A DNA stretch of 61,341 nt. It comes from Mycobacterium shimoidei. GTDB lineage: Bacteria; Actinomycetota; Actinomycetes; Mycobacteriales; Mycobacteriaceae. The notes under the pieces are model-generated. The model searched no databases. It was given only the letters and a program-made list of their open reading frames with translations, and was not told the DNA's origin. Shown here piece after piece: positions 39,996 to 48,339 of the stretch. Location of the stretch: assembly GCA_002101905.1 (NCBI GenBank), contig LQPU01000044.1, positions 1-61,341 on the forward strand, given 5' to 3'. Made by a program: the position numbers and the translations under genes. Within the stretch, counting starts at the first letter, position 1. Each line of letters begins with the position of its first letter.

Positions 39996-41042
39996 CTATC
40001 GGCTTGCCGGGTCAGTGCCTCGGCTGGTTCCCGCGACGCCGCGCGGGAGGTACGAACTCGGGTTGGAGCCGGTCCATCGCCGAAACGCCCGGGTGAACGC
40101 ACTTGGCTCGGAGAAACCCAGTCGTCTCGCGAGCGCGGTCACGGTTTCTTCACCGCGCACCAGGCTAGCGATTGCCGTATCGCGCAAGATCGACTCGCGG
40201 ATCTGCCGGATCGAAGTGTGCTCATCGCGAAGTCTGCGACGCAGCGTTTGGGTACTGATCGAAAGCCGAGCAGCGACCTGGTCGGCGGTTGCCCAGTCTC
40301 CCTTGAGGCCTGCTTCGGCGAGGATCCGTCGGACCTGGTCGCTCGTTGAGGAACTGTAGTCGCGCCGGAGCAAGAGTCCTGCGGGTGCGCGACGCAGGAA
40401 GTCGTCGAGATCGGCTTCCGTGCGGATGCACGGCGCAGAGAGCACGTCCGGATCGAACACCAGCGCCGCAGCAGGCGCTGAGAACACCACCGGCGCACCG
40501 AAAATCAAGTCGTAGTCATCGACCTCGTCGGGTTGCGGATAGGGCATCTCGACCCGCCGAAGGGGTAGCTCTCTTCCGATCGCCCACGACGCGAACCGGT
40601 GACCGGCGGCCAACAGCGCATCGATAACGAGCGTGTCGGCCTGCTCGGTTGTGGTCAACTCCGTCGATACCCTGACCTCTTTGCGGCCGGCGGTGACGAC
40701 GATCGACGGGAAGCCGGGGACGGCCTTGGCGAGCTCGACGTAGCGCTGTAAGACCGATCCGAAATCTGGTGTCCCGACAAGGGCGTAGGAAATGAGCCGC
40801 ATCGTGCCGCGCGGCACCGGCGCGGTTCCGAGCCCCATGAGTTCGTCGTCGGTCATGCGCCACAGCCCGCGCACCAGTTCGCCGAACTGCTCTGTGGAGA
40901 TGCGAGCTCGCCCCTGCGCAACGAGCACAGGCGAGATCCCTGCTTCTTCAAGGACTTTCTCGATGTCCCACTTTTGGCGCATGGCCAACGCGATGCAGGC
41001 CTGCGCTCGACGCATCGAAATCGTGTATTCGGTCACTGGCAA
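39996..41042 (-). CDS. AraC-family regulator with arabinose-binding-like N-domain (OruR/VirS type)
   Basis: A 348-residue regulator. An N-terminal sensing domain (about residues 15-225) is followed by two helix-turn-helix units: VAARLSISTQTLRRRLRDEH and VTALARRLGFSEPSAFTRAFRRWTG, the second being the AraC signature. The TTG start at 41042 has GAGGAG five bases upstream; a GTG two codons later is possible. It is divergent from the MaoC-type gene; direct repeats in the 144-base gap are the likely binding sites. Architecture and company (monooxygenases, SDR) resemble VirS with mymA. Confidence 0.9.
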   Translation of the reverse strand: MPVTEYTISMRRAQACIALAMRQKWDIEKVLEEAGISPVLVAQGRARISTEQFGELVRGLWRMTDDELMGLGTAPVPRGTMRLISYALVGTPDFGSVLQRYVELAKAVPGFPSIVVTAGRKEVRVSTELTTTEQADTLVIDALLAAGHRFASWAIGRELPLRRVEMPYPQPDEVDDYDLIFGAPVVFSAPAAALVFDPDVLSAPCIRTEADLDDFLRRAPAGLLLRRDYSSSTSDQVRRILAEAGLKGDWATADQVAARLSISTQTLRRRLRDEHTSIRQIRESILRDTAIASLVRGEETVTALARRLGFSEPSAFTRAFRRWTGSNPSSYLPRGVAGTSRGTDPASR

Positions 41043-41091
41043 TTAGGCTCCTCGAGGCCGTCGACCCGAGACTTACCGTAGCCACGTGAGC

Positions 41092-41125
41092 GGTTCGGTC
41101 AAGCGATCGAAACGTTTGGTCAGCG
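41092..41125 (+). promoter_or_regulatory. 21-bp-spaced direct repeats, probable AraC binding site
   Basis: GGTTCGGTCA (41092-41101) and CGTTTGGTCA (41113-41122) are direct repeats exactly 21 bases apart, two helical turns, as is usual for AraC/XylS-type operators. Both are followed by GCG, the first after one extra A. They lie between the divergent AraC and MaoC-type genes. Confidence 0.55.
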
Positions 41126-41186
41126 GAATCGGCGGTCTGCTGTTCTAGCGTGTGAGCTCACTACTCAGAACACGCGAGGAGCATGC

Positions 41187-42041
41187 ATGACCGTCAGCCA
41201 CCGGTTCAACCTTTCCCGCCTCGGGGTGTGGGGCGATGAGCGGGAGTTCAAGGTCGAAGCCGAACGCACCATCGCCTATGCCGAGGCCACTAACGACCCG
41301 ATAAGCGTGCATCTCGACGGAACCTTCGCGCCTCCGGTCTTCGCGGTGGTACCGGTTTTCGAGATCATTGGCGAGGCGACGATGTCGGTCGTGCCGGACA
41401 GGTTGATGGCCAGGCTCTTGCACGGGGAGCACGACTTTCGGCTGTTCCGGCCGATTGAACCCAATGAGGTGCTGACTGTTCGCGCCAAACCGCTCGGCGT
41501 ATCCGGCAAGCGCTCCGGCGTCGTCGTGACCATCTTCGCCGAAACTCGCGGTAGCCGGGGCGATCTGGTCAACGAGCAATATTTCACCGGATTCCTCCGC
41601 GGCGGGGTGTTCAACGGCACCTTGGGTGTTGAAAGCCCCCGGCATGGGTTCGATGAGTCGCTGCGCGACACCGAGCCGAAATTCACGGTGGTGCAGCGCT
41701 TTGACGAGGACCAAACCTTCCGCTATTCAGGCCCGGCGGGTGACCGCATGCCGATCCACCTCGATGAGGATTTCGCCAAGTCTGTAGGCTTACCCGGCAT
41801 CATCATCCACGGACTGTGCACCATTGCTTTCGTGTCGCATGCACTGATCACGAACGTCAGCGCGGACGACCCCGCGCGGTTGAAGCGGCTGGCGGTGCGT
41901 CTCAGCAAGCCGGCCCGGCCCGCCGAAACGATCACGACACGGGTGTGGCCCACCGGCCGCGGAAGATACGCTTTCGAAACCGCGGGCGAGGAACCTGGCA
42001 AGGTCGTGATCAGTGACGGGTTCGCCATGTTTTCGCAATAG
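41187..42041 (+). CDS. MaoC-like (R)-specific enoyl-CoA hydratase, double hotdog
   Basis: A 284-residue protein with two hotdog halves. The hydratase-2 motif in the C-terminal half reads YSGPAGDRMPIHLDEDFA, retaining Asp186 and His191, the catalytic pair; the Asn normally preceding Pro is Met here. LPGIIIHGLCT follows, as in HTD2-type enzymes. It would add water to a trans-2-enoyl-CoA, complementing the acyl-CoA dehydrogenase pair and thiolase encoded at 29-33 kb. It starts 145 bases from the AraC start and is likely under its control. GCGAGGA precedes the ATG. Confidence 0.85.
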   Translation: MTVSHRFNLSRLGVWGDEREFKVEAERTIAYAEATNDPISVHLDGTFAPPVFAVVPVFEIIGEATMSVVPDRLMARLLHGEHDFRLFRPIEPNEVLTVRAKPLGVSGKRSGVVVTIFAETRGSRGDLVNEQYFTGFLRGGVFNGTLGVESPRHGFDESLRDTEPKFTVVQRFDEDQTFRYSGPAGDRMPIHLDEDFAKSVGLPGIIIHGLCTIAFVSHALITNVSADDPARLKRLAVRLSKPARPAETITTRVWPTGRGRYAFETAGEEPGKVVISDGFAMFSQ

Positions 42042-42149
42042 CTGACTCAAACATGCTCGGGTGGTTTCGCGCGAACCCGGTAAGGAATAGTAATTACATG
42101 GATGCTGGATATCCGTTTACCCCGCGATCTCTAGTCGGGTACTGCTGAC

Positions 42150-44063
42150 ATGACCCAGACGGTGGCGGACCGCCGGCGACCCATCGACCGAGCCAGGATG
42201 GTCGCCGCGGCCCGCACCGGCAACATGCCGACGCTGATCATGGTGCTCTATCAGCTGACCGGCGACGAACGCTGGTTGCGCCCGCCGTACGCGCCGTCGC
42301 GCAACTACGGCCTGGACCCCAACGACACCGGCGGCCTGCCCGAAAAGGTGCGCGAGGAGATCGCCGAAGCCGTCGCGGATGCGGTCACCGCGTGGGCCCA
42401 GGGAGCTCCGGCGAAGGTCGACTGCCCGTCGCCGCAGCAGGCGGCGCGGATGTTGAGCGTCGCGATGGGCGAGGACGTTCCGCTGGAGTACGGCCGGCTG
42501 GCCGCCGCAGAACTCGGCGCGCAACAGCCGCAGCCGCAACCCAGCCCGCCGGCCGGCGCGCGACCCTCGGTGATCATCGTCGGCGCCGGGGTGTCCGGGC
42601 TGGCGCTGGCCATAGCGCTGCAACAGGCCGGCATCGCGCACGTCATCGTCGAGCGCAACGAGGATGTGGGCGGAACCTGGCTGCGCAACGCGTATCCCGG
42701 CTGCGGGGTGGACATCCCCAGTTACCTGTACTCCTTCTCGTTTTTCCCGCGGACCTGGTCGGCACACTTCGGCAAACGCGATGAGCTGGTGGAGTATCTG
42801 CGCGACGTCGCCGACCACTTCGGGCTGCGCAAGAACATCCGGTTCGGCACCGAGGCGCTCGGCGCCGACTACGACGAGCACGCGCACCGCTGGACGGTGC
42901 GGGTGCGCGACCCCGACGGCGACGAGCAGCAGATCGTAGGCGACGTGCTGGTCACCGCCGTCGGGCTGTTCGGCCTGCAGGCCGCCGACATTGCGGGTCA
43001 GGACAAGTTCGCCGGCACCGTCGTGCATTCGGCGTCCTGGCCTGCCGACCTCGACGTGCGTGACCGACGTGTCGCGGTGGTCGGCTCCGGGGCCAGCGCG
43101 ATGCAAATCGTGCCGGCCATCGTCGACAAGGTCGCCGCCTTGACGGTCTTTCAGCGCTCCCCGGGTTGGGTCGCCCCCGCCGAAAATTACTTCGAGCCAA
43201 TGCATTCCGATGCCAAGTGGCTGTTCGATCACCTGCCGTACTACCGGCAGTGGTATCGATTGCGGCTGGCCTGGACGTGGAACGACCGGGTGCACCCGTC
43301 GCTTCAAGTCGACCCCGACTGGAAACATCCGGAACGCTCGGTCAACGCGGTCAACGATGCCCACCGCGCGTATTTCACTCACTACATCCGTTCCGAACTG
43401 GACGGGCGGCCGGATTTGCAGGAGGCGCTGATCCCGGCCTATCCGCCGTACGGCAAACGCATACTGCTGGACAACGGCTGGTACCGGGCGCTGACCCGAC
43501 CGCACGTTGCTCTGGTGAACGAGCCCGTCGCCTGCTTCACCGAAACCGGGCTGCGGGCTGCCTCCGGCGCCGAGTACGACGCCGACATCGCCGTGCTGTG
43601 CACCGGGTTTGCCGTGCGCCGGTTCCTGGCGCCGATGCAGATCCGCGGCCGCGACGCCCAGGAGCTGCACGCGCGCTGGGGCGACGACGATGCCACCGCC
43701 TATCTGGGCATCACCGTGCCGGGGTTCCCCAACTTGTTTTTGATGTACGGCCCCAACGTCAACCCCGGCGGCGGCAGCTACATGTTCGTCGCCGAGTGCC
43801 AGGCTCGCTACATCGCCGACGCGGTGCGCCAGATGCGCGACTTGGGTGTCGAGGCGCTGGAATGCCGGTCCGCCGTGCACGACGAGTACGTGCGCCGCGT
43901 CGACGCGGCCCACAACGCGATGGTGTGGACGCATCCGGGGATGACGAACTACTTCCGCAACGCGGCGGGGCGGGTCGTCACCAACTCACCGTGGCGCATC
44001 GTCGACTACTGGGACATGACCCGGCATGCCGACCTCGCCGACTTTCACACCGAGCCGGCTTAG
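42150..44063 (+). CDS. Flavin-dependent Baeyer-Villiger monooxygenase with N-terminal extension, copy 3
   Basis: A 637-residue enzyme. Residues about 1-138 are an extra N-terminal domain ending in a Gln/Pro-rich linker, as in 4-hydroxyacetophenone monooxygenase. The core then follows: FAD motif VIIVGAGVSG (about 141-150), ERNEDVGGTW, the fingerprint FAGTVVHSASWP, and NADPH motif VVGSGASA. Late motifs are LCTGFAVRRFL and GPNVNPGGGSY. It is more diverged from copies 1 and 2 than they are from each other. The stop overlaps by four bases the convergent stop of the mce operon. The substrate is unknown, presumably an aryl or cyclic ketone. Confidence 0.9.
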   Translation: MTQTVADRRRPIDRARMVAAARTGNMPTLIMVLYQLTGDERWLRPPYAPSRNYGLDPNDTGGLPEKVREEIAEAVADAVTAWAQGAPAKVDCPSPQQAARMLSVAMGEDVPLEYGRLAAAELGAQQPQPQPSPPAGARPSVIIVGAGVSGLALAIALQQAGIAHVIVERNEDVGGTWLRNAYPGCGVDIPSYLYSFSFFPRTWSAHFGKRDELVEYLRDVADHFGLRKNIRFGTEALGADYDEHAHRWTVRVRDPDGDEQQIVGDVLVTAVGLFGLQAADIAGQDKFAGTVVHSASWPADLDVRDRRVAVVGSGASAMQIVPAIVDKVAALTVFQRSPGWVAPAENYFEPMHSDAKWLFDHLPYYRQWYRLRLAWTWNDRVHPSLQVDPDWKHPERSVNAVNDAHRAYFTHYIRSELDGRPDLQEALIPAYPPYGKRILLDNGWYRALTRPHVALVNEPVACFTETGLRAASGAEYDADIAVLCTGFAVRRFLAPMQIRGRDAQELHARWGDDDATAYLGITVPGFPNLFLMYGPNVNPGGGSYMFVAECQARYIADAVRQMRDLGVEALECRSAVHDEYVRRVDAAHNAMVWTHPGMTNYFRNAAGRVVTNSPWRIVDYWDMTRHADLADFHTEPA

Positions 44064-45616
44064 CGGCGATCGGCCGGCGCAAGCATGTCCTTCCAGCCGG
44101 CGTCGCCGAGCGCGGTCGAGTTCTGCACTGAGTACGTGCGACCGTCGGGCCCGGCGACCACGCCGCTCTGCACGTCGTAGATCGCGGTGGGACCGGTGGT
44201 GGGCGTGTAGACGCACGGGTTGGGCTGCTGGCCGTTGCACTGGACCGTGCCCGAACCCGGCCGGGACAGCGGATCGCTCACCGGCGGCGGCGTGCCGGCC
44301 ACCTGGTCTGCGGGCGCCGGGTTCAACCCGCTGTTGACCGACGGCGCCGGGATCACCTGACCGGGTGTCACCGGCTGGTCGCAACGCGCGCCCGGGGCAG
44401 GGCAGTTGAGGATCTGATTCGGGTCGCCGTACCAGGGATTGGTGCCCAGCGGGACATACGGCTCGCTGCTGCGGCATTCCCGTGGGGTCGCCGCCCGCTT
44501 GCCGGGCACATCGACGCACGGATAGTTGCGGGCACCGCGCACCACGTTGGCGGGGGTGTCCTGCGGGATCTTGCAGTAGGTGCCGCTGGGCAGCGGCGCG
44601 GTGCTGGTGTCCGCCGGTGAACGCCATTCGGAGGCCGGCAAAAAGCCGGTCAGGCACGGTGGTGGCTGGTTGATCGACAGGGCCAAGTTCAGCGACGCGT
44701 GGTCGGGGTAGGCGGCCAGCGCAGACTGGCCGGTCGCCGCTGACTGCGGCAGGTACACCAGCGCCTGCTCCACGCCGTTGTGGTAGCGCTTGAGCATGTC
44801 GAGCACGACCGCGAGATTGGCCAGGGCCTGCGGCAAGGCGTCGCGTACCTCGCTGAACGTTGCGTTGACCTGATCGACCGTGGGCGCCACGTTGGTCAGG
44901 ATGCTGCGCACTTCCTGGTCGTGCCGGGCGGTCTGCGCCGCCAGGGTGTTGAGGTTGGCGGCCCAGCGCCCGATCGCCCCGCCGGAGTCGACCTGGCTGT
45001 CGATGATGGGCGCGGATCGATCGATGATGTCGTTGATGTCGTCGATGCTGCCCTTGAAATCGTGGGCCAGCGCACCGGTGGCCTCGACCAGGCGCTGCAG
45101 GGCCGGCCCCAGTCCGCCCACCGCCCGGGACGTCTCGGTCAGCAAGGACGCGATCTTGTCTTTGGGCAGCAACTCCAACCCACGGTTGGCGGCATCGAGC
45201 GCAGGCCCGATCGAGCTCGGCACCTTGGTGCGGGTGATCGTCTGCCCGTCGCGCAGATACGGGCCGCGGTTGCTGGTCGAGACCAGATCGACGTACTGCT
45301 CGCCGACCGGCGACACCGAGTGCACGTTGGCCGAGGCGTCGGCCGGGATCTGGTAGCCGTTGTCGATGCTCATCGCCGCTCGCGCGCCCCGCTCGGTGGG
45401 TTGGACGTCGGTGACCTTGCCGATCGTGATGCCGCGATAGGTGACGTTGGCTGTTCGATACAGGCCGCCGGAGCGGGGTAACTCGGCGTAGAGCGTGTAT
45501 CGCCCGATGCCGACCAGGCTGGGTATCCGCAGGAAATACCAGCCCAGCACCACCACTGCGAACGTCCCGAACACCGCCAGCAGCAGCAGCTGGATTTTGA
45601 TCAGGCGAGGCAGCAT
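44060..45616 (-). CDS. mce2F: Mce-family protein F (mce2F)
   Basis: A 518-residue substrate-binding subunit of an Mce lipid importer. A signal-anchor (LIKIQLLLLAVFGTFAVVVLGWY) is followed by the MlaD/MCE domain (about residues 40-115, with GLYRTANVTYRGITIGKVT), a helical needle-forming region and a Pro/Cys-rich tail with several cysteine-bounded loops. It is the last gene of the operon, three bases after mce2E. The six Mce subunits build a periplasmic tunnel that carries lipid to YrbE permeases, driven by an MceG ATPase encoded elsewhere. Confidence 0.9.
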   Translation of the reverse strand: MLPRLIKIQLLLLAVFGTFAVVVLGWYFLRIPSLVGIGRYTLYAELPRSGGLYRTANVTYRGITIGKVTDVQPTERGARAAMSIDNGYQIPADASANVHSVSPVGEQYVDLVSTSNRGPYLRDGQTITRTKVPSSIGPALDAANRGLELLPKDKIASLLTETSRAVGGLGPALQRLVEATGALAHDFKGSIDDINDIIDRSAPIIDSQVDSGGAIGRWAANLNTLAAQTARHDQEVRSILTNVAPTVDQVNATFSEVRDALPQALANLAVVLDMLKRYHNGVEQALVYLPQSAATGQSALAAYPDHASLNLALSINQPPPCLTGFLPASEWRSPADTSTAPLPSGTYCKIPQDTPANVVRGARNYPCVDVPGKRAATPRECRSSEPYVPLGTNPWYGDPNQILNCPAPGARCDQPVTPGQVIPAPSVNSGLNPAPADQVAGTPPPVSDPLSRPGSGTVQCNGQQPNPCVYTPTTGPTAIYDVQSGVVAGPDGRTYSVQNSTALGDAGWKDMLAPADRR

Positions 45617-45619
45617 CGC

Positions 45620-46753
45620 TTACTCGCCTCGCTCCACCAGCGGGCCGCCCGGCACGTTGCTCGGGTTCGGCGTGAAGCGCACGTCGGGGATCATCGTTGC
45701 CGGATCCCGCCCCCACGACTGCTCGAGCGCGCGCAGCATCCCCGACACCCCGGTTCCGCTCAACAGCGCGTTGTCGAGGGTGCTCAGCGTCAGGTCGGCG
45801 GTCGCCGAGACGTTGATGTAGTCGCCGCGGATCACCTTCGGCACGTTGTCGATGTGGTACGGCGAGGTGAGGGCCAGCTTCAGCGCCTCGGGCAGATAAG
45901 GCGCGGCCCGGGCGAGCTGTTTGAGCGGTCGCTGCAGCGCCTGCAGATCCTGGTGCAGGTTGGGCTGGGTCTGCGTCAGCGCCCGGTTGGCCAGCTCGCT
46001 GAACTGCCCCAGCGACTGCGTGGCATCGGCGAACAACTCCCGCGTGTCGGCGAAATGCTCGACCAGCGGCGGGATTTCCTGCAGCGCCCGATCCAGCGTG
46101 TCGTTGCGGCCGGCGATGATGCGCAGCAGCTCGTTGCTGGAGTCGATCGCACGGGTGAAGATGTCCCGCTGGCGGTTTAGCTCGCCGGTGAAAGTTTCTA
46201 TGCGCCTGAGGAATTCCCGGATCTGGTCGACGCGGCCGTCCAGGATGTTGAGGATCTCGGTTTGGATCACGTCGAGGTTGGCGATGCCCCCGCCGTTGAG
46301 GATCATCGCGATGCTGGCCAACGTCCGTTCGACGGTCGGGTAGGCCGAGGAGTTCTTCAGCGCGATGGTGTCGCCGTTTCGCAACGGTCGCGGCGACGGG
46401 TTGGCCGGCGCGGCCAGCTCGACGTGCTGGGTGCCCAGCAGGCTGGTCTGGCCGACCCTCGCGGTCGCGTTTGCCGGTAGCCGCACGGTTGGGTCAAGGT
46501 CCAGCGTCAGGGTCGCGATCCAGTTCTTGAGCCTGATGTCGCGCACCGTGCCCACCCAGACGTCGGCCACCCGTACCCGGCTGTTGTTGTTCAGCGCCAG
46601 CGTGTCGGGCATCTGCAAATAGATCGTCAAGCGGTTCGGGCCGGCGCCGTGCCCGAACGGCAACGGCACGTTGGCGATGCCGCGCCATCCGCACGAGCTC
46701 AACAACACCGCCGACAGCGCGACGGCCACGATGCGACGAACTAGCCGCTTCAC
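45620..46753 (-). CDS. mce2E: Mce-family lipoprotein E (LprL-type, mce2E)
   Basis: A 377-residue Mce subunit with a lipoprotein signal: basic start KRLVRR, hydrophobic core and the lipobox LLSSC with Cys21. The MCE domain follows (DTLALNNNSRVRVADVWVGTVRDI). The E subunit is the lipid-anchored member of each mce operon. The GTG start at 46753 overlaps the mce2D stop (GTGA); longer in-frame readings upstream lie inside mce2D and are rejected. Confidence 0.9.
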   Translation of the reverse strand: MKRLVRRIVAVALSAVLLSSCGWRGIANVPLPFGHGAGPNRLTIYLQMPDTLALNNNSRVRVADVWVGTVRDIRLKNWIATLTLDLDPTVRLPANATARVGQTSLLGTQHVELAAPANPSPRPLRNGDTIALKNSSAYPTVERTLASIAMILNGGGIANLDVIQTEILNILDGRVDQIREFLRRIETFTGELNRQRDIFTRAIDSSNELLRIIAGRNDTLDRALQEIPPLVEHFADTRELFADATQSLGQFSELANRALTQTQPNLHQDLQALQRPLKQLARAAPYLPEALKLALTSPYHIDNVPKVIRGDYINVSATADLTLSTLDNALLSGTGVSGMLRALEQSWGRDPATMIPDVRFTPNPSNVPGGPLVERGE

Positions 46754-48339
46754 TGTTCCGGTCCTGTTGCGGCGGAAGCGCTTTCGGCTGGCAGGGCCGA
46801 CTGGGCCGACTGGGGCGGTGGTGGCCCGGGAATCACTCCCGGCGCCGGACCCGGCGGCGGCCCCGGCTGGGGATACCACGGCGGCGGCAGCGGGCTGTGC
46901 TCGTCGTAGGCATCCGGCGACCCGGGCAGATTGGTGCCCGGCGGTGGGGGCACGATGTCCGGACCGCCCATCAACTCGGCCAGCGACTCCGGGGTGAGCA
47001 GGTTCGCGGTGAACGGCTGCACCTGGGTGCCCTGCATCCCGGGCGCGACGATCCAGCCGGGTTCGGAGTTGCGGTGCGAGAACGGGGTGTCCGGCGAGAA
47101 GATCCCCGGGACGGTGGTGTCTTTGTATCCGGGCGGCGGGCGCAGCCGCTCCTCGGAGTACGACACCTCTTTGGGCAGGGTGGACGCCGAGCTCCACAAG
47201 TTGATGCCGAACGGCAGGAAATTGAACTTGACCGCGTCCAGCACCGGCGCCAGATACTGCGCGCACAGCTCGGCCGACTCTTGATAGCCCAGCCGGCTGC
47301 CGGCCTGAATCGCGCTGCAGATGGCCTGCAGCGGGTTTGCGAAGTTGGGAAACACGCCCATGGCCACCAGCGCGCCGTGCACCGGGTGATAGATGTTGTT
47401 GAAATTGCCGGCGTAGGTGGGCAACACGTGCAGCGCGGTCTCCAAGCCGTCCCGCGGCTCCGGTTGCAGCAGCGTGGTAGTGGCGTCGGCGAGGTTGCCC
47501 ACGTCATGTGCCAGCACAGATCCGTTGTCGTCGAGGAACTTTCGTGCCGCGCCGAGCACATCGTCGATCCGCTGTACCGCGTCGGTCACGTCGTGGTCTG
47601 ATTTGGTGAACCAGTCGGTGAACTGCGCCAGGTTGTTGTTGACGGCGACGAACTGTTCATCGTGCTGGTAGAGGGCGCTGACGAACTTCGCCAGGCTGGC
47701 GGTGATCGCGAAGAAGTCGCCGCGCCCCTCGTTCAGCGCGGTCAACGCTTTCGACAGACTCGTCAGGGTCTCGTTGATTTGGTTGCCCTTGCCGGCCAGG
47801 TTGTCTGCGGCCGACTCGATCAGCTCACCGAACGGCCCCGTCGGTTGCTGCTCGCTGGGGCCCAGTTGCCGCAGGATGTTGCTGAGGGAGTCGCGGAGCT
47901 CGTCCCACTCGACGGGCACCTGGGTGCGTTCGATCGGTATCACCGCGCCGTCGGCCAACACCGGCCCGCCGTCGTAGGGCGGCGACAACTGGATGGTGCG
48001 GGACGCCACCAGGCTGGGGTTGAGCACCGATGCGGTGGCGTTGGCGGGCACCTTGTATTTGTTGTTGTAGTGCAAGGTGATTCGCATTTTGTCGCCGACC
48101 GGCTCGATCTTGTCGATCGAACCGACCCGCACACCCATGATCTGGACCTTGTCGCCCGGGTACAAGGCGAGGGCCTGCGAAAAATACGCCACGACGGTGG
48201 TGGTGGTCAGCTTGTGGTAGACCTGCGCGCCGGCGACGGCTGCGGCGACGGCGAACAGCACCGCCAGTGCGCCGGCCAACACCGCCCTGCCGGACAGTTT
48301 CGGCAGCCGAATGCTGCGGACGTCGAACACGGTGCTCAT
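46750..48339 (-). CDS. mce2D: Mce-family protein D (mce2D)
   Basis: A 529-residue Mce subunit with an N-terminal membrane anchor (VLAGALAVLFAVAAAVAGAQ), MCE domain (YPGDKVQIMGVRVGSIDKIEPVG), a long helical region and a Pro-rich, probably disordered C-terminus from about residue 465. It starts at the ATGA overlap with mce2C. Length is slightly above the M. tuberculosis D subunits I recall, mainly in the proline-rich tail. Confidence 0.9.
   Translation of the reverse strand: MSTVFDVRSIRLPKLSGRAVLAGALAVLFAVAAAVAGAQVYHKLTTTTVVAYFSQALALYPGDKVQIMGVRVGSIDKIEPVGDKMRITLHYNNKYKVPANATASVLNPSLVASRTIQLSPPYDGGPVLADGAVIPIERTQVPVEWDELRDSLSNILRQLGPSEQQPTGPFGELIESAADNLAGKGNQINETLTSLSKALTALNEGRGDFFAITASLAKFVSALYQHDEQFVAVNNNLAQFTDWFTKSDHDVTDAVQRIDDVLGAARKFLDDNGSVLAHDVGNLADATTTLLQPEPRDGLETALHVLPTYAGNFNNIYHPVHGALVAMGVFPNFANPLQAICSAIQAGSRLGYQESAELCAQYLAPVLDAVKFNFLPFGINLWSSASTLPKEVSYSEERLRPPPGYKDTTVPGIFSPDTPFSHRNSEPGWIVAPGMQGTQVQPFTANLLTPESLAELMGGPDIVPPPPGTNLPGSPDAYDEHSPLPPPWYPQPGPPPGPAPGVIPGPPPPQSAQSALPAESASAATGPEQ

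Noticed and set aside
42117..43934. A 605-codon frame antisense to monooxygenase 3
   Set aside because: Shadow of a gene with complete FAD and NADPH motifs; translation is Arg/His/Gly-rich.
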